Part shown: positions 1-6,172 of the stretch, one piece after another
How the letters are laid out: every line of letters begins with the position of its first letter
Position numbering within the stretch: the stretch's first letter is position 1
Assembly: GCA_021799945.1 (NCBI GenBank)
Contig: JAJYZK010000074.1
Span: 1 to 10,544 of the forward strand
Origin: Acidobacteriota bacterium
GTDB lineage: Bacteria > Acidobacteriota > Terriglobia > Terriglobales > Acidobacteriaceae
Direction: 5' to 3'
Length of the DNA: 10,544 bases
Position numbers and translations under genes: made by a program
The notes under the pieces: model-generated
The model's input: the letters and a program-made list of their open reading frames with translations, nothing else
What the model was told of the DNA's origin: nothing
Databases searched by the model: none

Positions 1-222
1 GGGAGCTTCTCCGGAGTGGGTCTGCTTTCAGGCAAAAGTCTTCCAGTTTCAGGCGGGTTTCCGGTCAAGGAGAAAGGACAGTTTATAGCATTTCCCCTGC
101 CGCCCACACCCTGAAGCGCATAACGCTCGCAGCATGGCGCCTCATTGGCTTGAATCCACCTCCGGCCAGGCGCGGAGCCTGAAATCCGGCCAGCCTGTCC
201 GCCGGCCATGCTCTCCTATACT

Positions 223-230
223 GGGAGGAG
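223..230 (+). promoter_or_regulatory. Shine-Dalgarno of hemL
   Basis: The purine run GGGAGGAG lies just before the ATG at 233. The spacing is short for 233 and long for the in-frame ATG at 245, so it fits either start imperfectly. It supports initiation here rather than at 134. Confidence 0.6.
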
Positions 231-232
231 CC

Positions 233-1546
233 ATGACCCGGAAAATGAGTCAATCCAGGGCGCTGCAGCAGCGGGCCGAGCGCTATTTCGCCGGAGGAGT
301 GAATTCGCCGGTGCGGGCCTTCCGCGCAGTCGGCGGCGATCCGCCTTTCGTGGCCTCGGCCCGAGGCGCCTGCCTTTGGGACGTGGACGGCAACCGCTAC
401 ATCGACTGTTTCGGCTCCTGGGGCCCCATGATCCTCGGCCATGCCGATCCGGGCGTCGTGGAGGCCATTGAGCAGGCGGCTCGGCGCAGCGCAAGCTTCG
501 GCGCCTCCACGGCGCTGGAGGCCGATCTGGCCGAACTGGTGACCGCCGCAATGCCGGGCATCGAGATGCTGCGCTTCGTCAACTCCGGAACGGAGGCGAC
601 GATGAGCGCCGTCCGGCTGGCTCGCGGCTTCACCGGCCGCAAGTACGTGCTGAAGTTCGCCGGGGCCTATCACGGCCACTCCGACGGTCTGCTGGCCAAA
701 GCAGGCTCCGGCCTGGCCACCTTCGGGCTGCCGGGCTCAGCCGGGGTCCCGGAGGAGATTGCCCACTGGACCCTGACCCTGCCCTGGAACAGCTTTTCCG
801 CCCTGGGGGCGGCCTTCGGCCTGCATCCGCAGGAGATCGCCTGCGTCCTGGTCGAGCCGGTGGCGGGCAACATGGGCTGCGTGCCGCCCGCCCCCGGCTT
901 TCTGGAGGCCCTGAGGGAAACCACCCGGGCCGCCGGCGCCCTGCTGATCTTCGACGAAGTGATGACCGGATTCCGTCTTGCCCCGGGAGGCGCGCAGGAG
1001 CTCTTCGCCATCCAGCCCGACCTGACCTGCCTGGGCAAGATCCTCGGCGGGGGCCTGCCCTGCGCCGCATTTGGCGGCAGCGAGAAAATCATGCGGATGC
1101 TGGCTCCGCTGGGCCCGGTCTATCAGGCCGGCACCCTGAGCGGCAATCCGCTAGCGATGGCCGCCGGAATCGCAACGTTGAAGACCCTCGCGGCGGAGAA
1201 GGACCGAATCTATCCCTTGCTGGAGGCCCGCGGTTCGGCGCTCGCGCTGGGAGTCGCGCGGGCCGCCGCAGAGGCGGGCATCGCGCTCCAGACCAACCGC
1301 GCCGGCTCCATGTTCACCTGGTTTTTCCACTCCGTTCCGGTCACCGATTTCGAATCGGCCTCCGGCGCCGATACCCAGGCCTTCGGACGCTTCCACCGGG
1401 CGATGCTCGAACGGGGAGTGTGGCTGCCGCCCTCCCAGTTCGAAGCCGCCTTTGTGGGGGCGGCCCATACAGAGGAGGACATCGAACAGGCGATCGAAGC
1501 GGCGCGGCAGAGCTTCGCGGCCATGCAGGTGCAGGAGGCCGGATAA
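233..1546 (+). CDS. hemL: Glutamate-1-semialdehyde 2,1-aminomutase
   Basis: This PLP enzyme moves the amino group of glutamate-1-semialdehyde to give 5-aminolevulinate, the last step of the C5 route to haem and other tetrapyrroles, in the cytosol. The 437-residue product has the usual family length and class III aminotransferase layout. Visible motifs are the N-terminal GGVNSPVRAF (21-30), YIDCFGSWGPMILGH (56-70), the cofactor-phosphate motif SGTEA (118-122), YHGH (146-149), FDEVMTGFR with D241 for the PLP ring nitrogen, and the Schiff-base lysine K269 in LGKILGGGLP. The frame is open from 134, but residues before the ATG at 233 do not resemble the family. A GGGAGGAG run lies 2-3 nt before that ATG. 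A second in-frame ATG at 245 has that run about 14 nt upstream and remains possible. The gene stands alone and converges on the deacetylase. The identification is confident; only the exact start is uncertain. Confidence 0.96.
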   Translation: MTRKMSQSRALQQRAERYFAGGVNSPVRAFRAVGGDPPFVASARGACLWDVDGNRYIDCFGSWGPMILGHADPGVVEAIEQAARRSASFGASTALEADLAELVTAAMPGIEMLRFVNSGTEATMSAVRLARGFTGRKYVLKFAGAYHGHSDGLLAKAGSGLATFGLPGSAGVPEEIAHWTLTLPWNSFSALGAAFGLHPQEIACVLVEPVAGNMGCVPPAPGFLEALRETTRAAGALLIFDEVMTGFRLAPGGAQELFAIQPDLTCLGKILGGGLPCAAFGGSEKIMRMLAPLGPVYQAGTLSGNPLAMAAGIATLKTLAAEKDRIYPLLEARGSALALGVARAAAEAGIALQTNRAGSMFTWFFHSVPVTDFESASGADTQAFGRFHRAMLERGVWLPPSQFEAAFVGAAHTEEDIEQAIEAARQSFAAMQVQEAG

Positions 1547-1572
1547 AAGCATTTTCGCGGTTGGCGTATTCG

Positions 1573-1620
1573 GCCGAAACGCTCCCGCCGGCGCTTCTCC
1601 GGCGCCGCCGGGGTTTCGGC
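1573..1620. terminator. Bidirectional hairpin between convergent hemL and deacetylase
   Basis: An 8-bp perfect outer arm, gccgaaac (1573-1580) with gtttcggc (1613-1620), encloses an inner perfect 6-bp stem, cgccgg (1586-1591) with ccggcg (1599-1604), around a 7-nt loop. It occupies most of the 81-nt gap between two convergent stop codons, so it could end transcription in both directions. There is no T-run on either side, so it is not a textbook intrinsic terminator. It may act with Rho or protect 3' ends. Confidence 0.6.
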
Positions 1621-1627
1621 ATGCGGG

Positions 1628-2350
1628 CTATTGGCTCCAGGCCTCCGGCGTCACCATCTCCACGCCGCTGCCGGCCCAGGCCTCCAGCAGGATCCGGGTG
1701 GTGGCGATCGTGACCGACCGATCCGCGCCCAGCCCCAGATGGCCGCCATCGTGGAGCAGCACGCTGCTGCTGCGGCGGCGAGACCGATTCCTTTCAATCC
1801 CGGACCTCACTCGCTGCACCAGCCTCTCCACAGAGCGCTCGTTCCAGTCGTATCCGGTCACATTCCACAGCACCGGAACAAGGCCCAGCTCCCGCGCGGT
1901 CCGCAGCACATCCGGACGCCGCAAGCCGAAGGGCGGCCGGAACCAGGCGACGCGCTCCCCGATGGCATCCTCAATTGCGGCGGTGCAGGCGATCAGCTCC
2001 TGCCGGACCCGGCGCGGGCTCTGCAGCATGAGATTCGGATGGGTCAGGGTGTGATTGCCGATCAGATGGCCGGCCTGCCGAACGGCGCGGGCGATCTGCG
2101 GCCGCAGCCGGACGAAATTCCCGACGAGGAAAAAGGTGGCGCGAACCCGATGCGTGGCCAGAATCTCCAGCAACTGCTCGGTATACGGTTCGTTGGGACC
2201 GTCGTCGTACGTGAGGGCGATCTGCCGCACATCGCCGCCGGCGATCACCGTGGGACCGAAGATCTGCGAAACCGGCGACTTCCCGGCGTAGGCATATCCG
2301 CCGGCGGCCAGCCCCGCCGCCAAGCCCGCGGATGCGATTTCGGTCAGCAT
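1628..2350 (-). CDS. Polysaccharide deacetylase, NodB/CE4 family
   Basis: This is a metal-dependent carbohydrate esterase of the CE4 family, which removes N- or O-acetyl groups from chitin-like, peptidoglycan or exopolysaccharide chains. All core motifs are visible in the 240-residue product: TYDDGP (48-52, metal and catalytic Asp pair D49/D50), HTLTHP (100-105, zinc ligands H100 and H104), RPPFG (138-142), YDW (167-169) and LLHDGG (199-203, H200). Residues 7-22 (SAGLAAGLAAGGYAYA) form a small hydrophobic stretch, consistent with a signal peptide or a short anchor, so the enzyme probably acts in the periplasm or envelope. I chose the ATG at 2350. The frame also opens from a TTG at 2431, but those extra residues are charged and precede the hydrophobic segment. 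No clear Shine-Dalgarno is visible. The true substrate cannot be told from the sequence. The gene is divergent from the kinase and shares about 107 nt of upstream region with it. Confidence 0.92.
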   Translation of the reverse strand: MLTEIASAGLAAGLAAGGYAYAGKSPVSQIFGPTVIAGGDVRQIALTYDDGPNEPYTEQLLEILATHRVRATFFLVGNFVRLRPQIARAVRQAGHLIGNHTLTHPNLMLQSPRRVRQELIACTAAIEDAIGERVAWFRPPFGLRRPDVLRTARELGLVPVLWNVTGYDWNERSVERLVQRVRSGIERNRSRRRSSSVLLHDGGHLGLGADRSVTIATTRILLEAWAGSGVEMVTPEAWSQ

Positions 2351-2457
2351 GGGTTTGAGTGTACTCGCCGCCCGCTTTCCCGATTCGCTGTTACTGTGGT
2401 GAAAACCGCCGAGCCGTCGAGATCGGTCCAAAATCGGTAAACGGGTAGCCGCGCATT

Positions 2458-3126
2458 ATGGCGAATCTCTTTGAGCGTCCTCAATATATCGCCGTAGAAG
2501 GACCGCTTCGCGTCGGCAAATCCACGCTGGCCGCGATCCTTGCCGAGACCCTGCGCGCCCGGCGAATCTCCGAGCCGGAGAACAACCCGTTCCTCGGAGG
2601 CTTTTACCAGGGCCGGCGGGGATCCGCCTTCGCCGCCCAGATGTGGTTTCTCCTCGAGCGCTACGGGCAGTTGCGCGAGGCGGGCGAGGCGCGCATGGCC
2701 GATCCCCAACCGCTGGTGGCCGACTACATCTTCGAGAAAGATAAGCTCTTCGCCTACATCAATCTCTCCGATGCCGAGCTGGCGCTCTATAGCCGCTATT
2801 ACGAGCGCTTCCGCCCGCAGATTCCCACGCCGGACCTGGTCGTCTATCTACAGGCGAAGCCGGAAGTTCTCAAGCAGCGGCTCCGCCGCAAAGCGGTTCC
2901 CGAGGAGCGCGCGGTCAGCGACGATTACATCCAGCAAGTCGCCGAGGCCTACGAACACTTCTTCTTCCACTACACCGCCAGCGATCTGCTGGTGGTGGAT
3001 ACCTCGGAAATCGATTTCGTGAGCCGCAATCCCGATCTGCAGCTTCTGTTGAAGCGGCTGGCGGAGCCGGTCAAGGGAACGCAGTATTTTCTTCCCTTGG
3101 CGGGCCGTGGCGCCGGCGAATCCTGA
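2458..3126 (+). CDS. Deoxynucleoside kinase (dNK family)
   Basis: This enzyme phosphorylates deoxynucleosides with ATP to feed the dNTP salvage pathway in the cytosol. The 222-residue product carries a P-loop GPLRVGKST (15-23), the substrate-side acidic motif EPENNPFLGGFY (39-50), a DYIFEKD motif (89-95) at the place of the family's catalytic or sugar-binding block, and an arginine-rich lid RLRRKAVPEER (141-151). Length and motif order match bacterial deoxyadenosine/deoxyguanosine kinase-like proteins. Base preference (dA, dG, dC or dT) cannot be read from these motifs. The ATG at 2458 lies just before conserved sequence, but its Shine-Dalgarno is weak. In many bacteria this family sits beside or is fused to folate gene folK; no folK is present here. 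The gene runs towards the glycosylase gene, with a palindromic element between their stop codons. Confidence 0.9.
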   Translation: MANLFERPQYIAVEGPLRVGKSTLAAILAETLRARRISEPENNPFLGGFYQGRRGSAFAAQMWFLLERYGQLREAGEARMADPQPLVADYIFEKDKLFAYINLSDAELALYSRYYERFRPQIPTPDLVVYLQAKPEVLKQRLRRKAVPEERAVSDDYIQQVAEAYEHFFFHYTASDLLVVDTSEIDFVSRNPDLQLLLKRLAEPVKGTQYFLPLAGRGAGES

Positions 3127-3138
3127 CTGCGGGGCGGC

Positions 3139-3263
3139 TATAGCATTTTCGGAATTTCGGAATTGCTGTAGACCGAAGCCATGTACTCAAGTGGCTTTTT
3201 CTTGTTGAAAAAGCCACCCTCTTCGGCTCTCAAAAAGTCTATATGTATTCCGAAAATGCTCTA
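3139..3263. repeat. 125-nt nested palindromic intergenic element
   Basis: The ends are a perfect 14-nt inverted repeat, agcattttcggaat (3142-3155) and its complement (3247-3260). With a small mismatch they extend to tatagc and gctcta. Nested inside are ccgaag (3173-3178) with cttcgg (3221-3226), and a central 11-bp perfect stem at 3191-3217. The left arm also carries a tandem ttcggaat (3148-3155 and 3156-3163). The element fills the gap between the convergent kinase and glycosylase and supplies the last bases up to the glycosylase stop codon. It is more AT-rich than its surroundings. The terminal inverted repeats and lack of coding capacity resemble a MITE or REP-type element. No flanking target duplication is obvious. 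Confidence 0.75.
3191..3217. terminator. Central hairpin of the palindromic element, likely bidirectional terminator
   Basis: Perfect 11-bp stem gtggctttttc/gaaaaagccac with the 5-nt loop ttgtt. It lies 65 nt after the kinase stop and 44 nt after the glycosylase stop (read on the minus strand). The T-run falls inside the stem rather than after it, so terminator function is inferred from position and stability only. Confidence 0.55.
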
Positions 3264-3830
3264 TGCCGGGCCGCGGAGGGAAACGTAGGGATTGCCCGCC
3301 AGCACATAGCGCGCCGGGCGGTCCCGAGCCTCGCGGATGCCGATCCGCGGCGTCGTCAACACCCGGGCGGCGCGAAAACCGTCCTCGCAGATCTGCAGGG
3401 ATGAGGCGGGATCGGCGAGATCGGCGCCATTATCCCGGGCGCGCGTGATGGCGAAGGCCTGGCTCAGGCGGCCGGGTCCCGAGGTCAACAACTTTCGGGA
3501 GGCGACGCCCGGCGCCAGGCCGCGCAGCTTCTCCATCCATTGCCATCCGGCGACCGGCTCCAGGGCGCGGATCAGCACGCAGCCCGCCTGCCCGTCGGGT
3601 TCGCAGGAAACATTCAGACAATGGTGCATCCCATAGATGAAGTAGACATAGGCGTGGCCTGGAGGTCCGAACAGGACGGCGTTTCTCTCCGTCCTGCCGC
3701 GAAAGGCATGGGCGGCCGGATCCAGCGCGCCGAAATATGCCTCCACCTCCACGATGCGCCCGCGCAGCTCGCCCATCTCGCCGCCGGCCTTCCGCACGAG
3801 CAATTTCCCCAGCAGCCCGGCGGCCACCAC
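3261..3830 (-). CDS. 3-methyladenine DNA glycosylase, AAG/MPG family (start uncertain, probably longer)
   Basis: This base-excision repair enzyme flips out and removes alkylated or deaminated purines (3-methyladenine, 7-methylguanine, hypoxanthine) from DNA. Numbering from the GTG at 3830, the catalytic glutamate is E30 in VEVEAYFG, matching human AAG E125. Pocket residues Y32 and H41, the intercalating tyrosine Y66 in IYGMHHCLNV, N73 and R88 in CVLIRALEP are all present. The C-terminal YVLAGNPYVSL also matches the family. The frame continues upstream of 3830 as SFYLSPPD, which matches the conserved FY-containing N-terminus of the family, so the GTG is probably internal. However, no ATG, GTG or TTG occurs in that frame before the in-frame stop at 3984-3986. 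A perfect AAGGAGG lies at 3893-3899. The gene is 55 nt downstream of the peroxiredoxin stop, probably in one operon. The family call is firm; the start is not. Confidence 0.9.
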   Translation of the reverse strand: MVAAGLLGKLLVRKAGGEMGELRGRIVEVEAYFGALDPAAHAFRGRTERNAVLFGPPGHAYVYFIYGMHHCLNVSCEPDGQAGCVLIRALEPVAGWQWMEKLRGLAPGVASRKLLTSGPGRLSQAFAITRARDNGADLADPASSLQICEDGFRAARVLTTPRIGIREARDRPARYVLAGNPYVSLRGPA

Positions 3831-3885
3831 ATCCGGCGGAGACAGATAAAAGCTGCGCGCTACTACGGTTCCGCCGGCCCTGGAA

Positions 3886-4350
3886 TCAGAGGCCTCCTTG
3901 CTTGAGCGCAGCCAGAACCTCCTCCGCGTGGCCTTCCGGCTTGACCTTGGGAAAGATTTTGAGCAGCTTACGGTCCGGTCCGATCAAAAAAGTGGTTCGT
4001 TCGATGCCCATTACCTTCTTGCCATACATATTCTTTTCCTTGAGCACCCCAAACTGTTTGCAGACCTTTTCGTCTACATCTGCAAGGAGGGTGTATGGAA
4101 GGCCATACTTTTCCTTGAACTTTTTTTGCGCTTTGGGCGTGTCGCGGGATATGCCGAGAACGACGGCGCCCGCCCCTTCAATCTTTTTGAAGACGTCCCG
4201 GAATCCGCAGGCCTCGATGGTGCAGCCCGGCGTATCCGCCTTGGGGTAAAAGAACAGCACCACCGGTTTTCCGGAGAAATCCTTCAAGCGCACGGTTTTC
4301 TCCTGGTCGTCCTGCAGCGCGAAATCCGCGATTTTGTCGTTCACTTCCAT
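3886..4350 (-). CDS. bcp: Thioredoxin-dependent peroxiredoxin, Bcp/PrxQ type
   Basis: This thiol peroxidase reduces hydrogen peroxide and organic or lipid hydroperoxides in the cytosol and is recycled by thioredoxin. The 154-residue product has the typical Bcp length. The peroxidatic cysteine is C43 in YPKADTPGCT, and C48 five residues later (CTIEAC) is the resolving cysteine, as in the atypical two-cysteine Bcp proteins. The N-terminal VNDKIADFAL and the RTTFLIGPD segment are also family features. The ATG at 4350 is the only candidate: an in-frame stop lies at 4363-4365. An AGGAGGT at 4365-4371 is 14 nt away, which is longer than usual. The gene is the first of a likely two-gene unit with the DNA glycosylase, pairing peroxide removal with repair of damaged bases. 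Confident assignment. Confidence 0.96.
   Translation of the reverse strand: MEVNDKIADFALQDDQEKTVRLKDFSGKPVVLFFYPKADTPGCTIEACGFRDVFKKIEGAGAVVLGISRDTPKAQKKFKEKYGLPYTLLADVDEKVCKQFGVLKEKNMYGKKVMGIERTTFLIGPDRKLLKIFPKVKPEGHAEEVLAALKQGGL
3893..3899 (-). promoter_or_regulatory. Strong Shine-Dalgarno inside the peroxiredoxin 3' end
   Basis: On the minus strand this reads AAGGAGG, a perfect anti-16S match, overlapping the last codons of the peroxiredoxin gene. At the expected 5-8 nt spacing the glycosylase frame has GAT and TCC codons and no usual start; an ATT at 3886-3884 is out of frame. Its position suggests it drives glycosylase translation, but the start codon it would serve is not visible. Confidence 0.6.
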
Positions 4351-4476
4351 GGTGGGAGAATCTTACCTCCTGATGGCTTCAGACTGGAGAGATTTCCATC
4401 CAGCGGCCGGGCCGCCCTCGATCGCGCAGAATTCGGCCCCGGTTCTGGATAAGATTATTTCCTGAGCGGGCGGTCC

Positions 4477-6033
4477 ATGTCATTCAGAGCGTGCATGCGG
4501 CAAAAACGGCCGGGCTGGTTTCGCCTGAGGTGCGCCGGCGGGGCCCGCGCCGCAGCCTGCGCGGCCGCCCTGCTGTTCGCCGCCGCTCGACCGATTCCAG
4601 CTCCCGCGCAGTATCCGGGCCGCATCTCCACCCAGAAAAAGCCGCCGTTCACCCTGCGCTCCATCGCTGTGCTGGAGTGGACCGGGCAGCCGGGCAAGCC
4701 TTCCGCCAGCCGGATCATTCCGATCGCGGTGTATGACGGCGAAGAGTACCAGCCCGGCGGGCTGTATCTGGCCAGACCCGAGCCGCTGGCCGTCCAGTCC
4801 GGGACGGAATACGTTTTGCAGCAGGCCGGGGTATCGCAAGGGCTATTCGATGTCTACAACGCGCAGAACGTGCAGGGCTACTGGTTCGGTTATGGAGCCT
4901 GGAAGCCGATGCCGGCGCCGCCCAGGCCGCACAAGCTGCAGCGATCGAAAATCACGCCGAAGCTGAAAGGTGGAGGCGCCGACGATGACCGCCCTCACCT
5001 GGTCGTCCGCGGCGCGAGCGGCCAGAGCGGTTCGGGGCAGACCTCCTCCGGCAGCGCGAATTCGGGCGGGAACGGTTCGGGCGGCGCGAATAGCGATCCC
5101 AACCGTCCCGTCCTCCAGCGTCGCGACGAGAGCTCCGGCTCGAACGACTCCGGCGGCGATGCAGGCGGCAGCGGCGGCCAGAGCGGATCCGACAACCAGG
5201 CGCCGCCCGGCGCCTCCGACCCGGATCGCCCCACTCTGCGCCACCGCTCAAGCGCGCCGGCAGCGGAGGACGCCAGCTTTCCGGGCGCCGATCCCTCGGC
5301 CCCCGAAACCCCCATAGGCGGATCCGATCCCGACCGTCCGCGCCTGACCTACGATAAGCAGAACCCGACGGATAAGGACTTTCAGGAAACCAAGCTGGTC
5401 GGCGCCCCGCCCAATCTGGAGGAGATGATCGCCGTCTCCGACGCCACGGATCGCGAGCCGCATCCCCTCGTCTACTCGTGGGCCGATCCGGCCGACGCTT
5501 CGAAGATGCAGGCCCAGATGGAAGCGCTCGCGCAGAAGACCATCGTCGCCGCGGAGTCTCCCAAGCCGGCGAAGCCCGCTCCACGGAAAACAGGCTCCGC
5601 CGCGGCGCACTCCACCCATCCGGCGCATCCCGCCCGAAAGGCCGGCGGCGCAACTCCCCCGCCGGCTTTACCGGCGCTTGTCAACGAGAGTTTTCACGCC
5701 TATCAGCTTACGTATAACGGCGGCGCCACCCTCGTCTTTTCCGCCCAGACCACGGGAGCGGACGGCCCGGTCGAATATGTGACATTGATCGCTCAGCCGG
5801 ACTTCAGCGGCGTCCCCGTCCCAGTGTTCCAGGCGGTGACGGACGACGCCCACCTGGATGCAACTCCCCGGCTGCGTCTGGTGGACGCGGTGGACGCCAA
5901 GGCCAACAACCGCGGCGATCTGATCTTCGAATCCCGGAGCCGGCACGACCGCCAATTTGTCATTTACCGCGTCGTCGCCGGCCACGCCGAGCAGGTCTTC
6001 ACCACCGGCCCGCTCTCCGGAGTCGGCGGCTAG
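4477..6033 (+). CDS. Secreted protein of unknown function with DPDRPxL repeats
   Basis: I do not recognise a named family. The 518-residue product starts with a basic region, then a hydrophobic alanine-rich segment (about 25-37) and PIPAPAQ, so signal peptidase probably cuts near residue 44. Residues 58-145 look folded (aromatic-rich, with YNAQNVQGYWFGYGAW at 127-142). Residues 146-300 are low-complexity Gly/Ser/Asn/Asp sequence holding four spaced copies of one motif: DDDRPHLVVR (169-178), SDPNRPVLQRR (206-216), SDPDRPTLRHR (247-257) and SDPDRPRLTYD (283-293). Residues 300-355 are charged, followed by a Pro/Ala/Lys/His linker (360-400). A C-terminal domain (402-512) with alternating hydrophobic residues looks beta-rich. 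Layout suggests an envelope or extracellular protein with two domains tethered by a flexible binding linker. The Shine-Dalgarno is weak. It stands alone, divergent from bcp. Confidence 0.85.
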   Translation: MSFRACMRQKRPGWFRLRCAGGARAAACAAALLFAAARPIPAPAQYPGRISTQKKPPFTLRSIAVLEWTGQPGKPSASRIIPIAVYDGEEYQPGGLYLARPEPLAVQSGTEYVLQQAGVSQGLFDVYNAQNVQGYWFGYGAWKPMPAPPRPHKLQRSKITPKLKGGGADDDRPHLVVRGASGQSGSGQTSSGSANSGGNGSGGANSDPNRPVLQRRDESSGSNDSGGDAGGSGGQSGSDNQAPPGASDPDRPTLRHRSSAPAAEDASFPGADPSAPETPIGGSDPDRPRLTYDKQNPTDKDFQETKLVGAPPNLEEMIAVSDATDREPHPLVYSWADPADASKMQAQMEALAQKTIVAAESPKPAKPAPRKTGSAAAHSTHPAHPARKAGGATPPPALPALVNESFHAYQLTYNGGATLVFSAQTTGADGPVEYVTLIAQPDFSGVPVPVFQAVTDDAHLDATPRLRLVDAVDAKANNRGDLIFESRSRHDRQFVIYRVVAGHAEQVFTTGPLSGVGG

Positions 6034-6118
6034 TGTCCTGAGTCCGAAGTTCGCAGAACAAAGGAACTGCCACCCATTCGGAGATATTAAGGACGACAAG
6101 GAATCTATGGCGAATTTC
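6034..6118 (+). repeat. Dispersed repeat, copy A
   Basis: A 35-nt core at 6035-6069 (starts gtcctgagtccgaag, ends aaaggaactg) is identical to 7459-7493. After the core the two copies diverge but keep shared blocks in the same order: a cggag block, ggaatctatgg (6100-6110, compare ggatctgtgg at 7541-7550) and gcgaatttc (6110-6118, compare 7561-7569). Similarity even includes the TAG stop codon of the secreted-protein gene. This looks like an older or internally deleted member of the same family as copy B. It is noncoding. Confidence 0.8.
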
Positions 6119-6125
6119 GGAGACA

Positions 6126-6144
6126 GGAGACTGGCGCAGTCTCC
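6126..6144. terminator. Hairpin between convergent secreted-protein and permease genes
   Basis: Perfect 7-bp stem ggagact/agtctcc with loop ggcgc, 92 nt after one stop codon and 28 nt from the other. There is no following T-run. A role as bidirectional terminator is inferred from placement. Confidence 0.45.
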
Positions 6145-6172
6145 GCCCCGCTGCTGCGCCGCCCTGCGCGGT

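Noticed and set aside
217..222. TATACT as a -10 box for hemL
   Set aside because: No acceptable -35 lies 16-18 nt upstream, and transcription would start inside the Shine-Dalgarno.
134..232. N-terminal extension of hemL by 33 residues from the ATG at 134
   Set aside because: The added residues do not resemble the family, and a purine-rich Shine-Dalgarno lies just before the ATG at 233.
83..679. Long minus-strand open frame opposite hemL
   Set aside because: It is a codon-bias shadow of hemL in GC-rich DNA; its translation matches no protein family I know and overlaps a certain gene.
2351..2431. TTG start at 2431 for the polysaccharide deacetylase
   Set aside because: It would place 27 charged and polar residues before the hydrophobic signal-like segment, and an ATG at 2350 starts the protein naturally.
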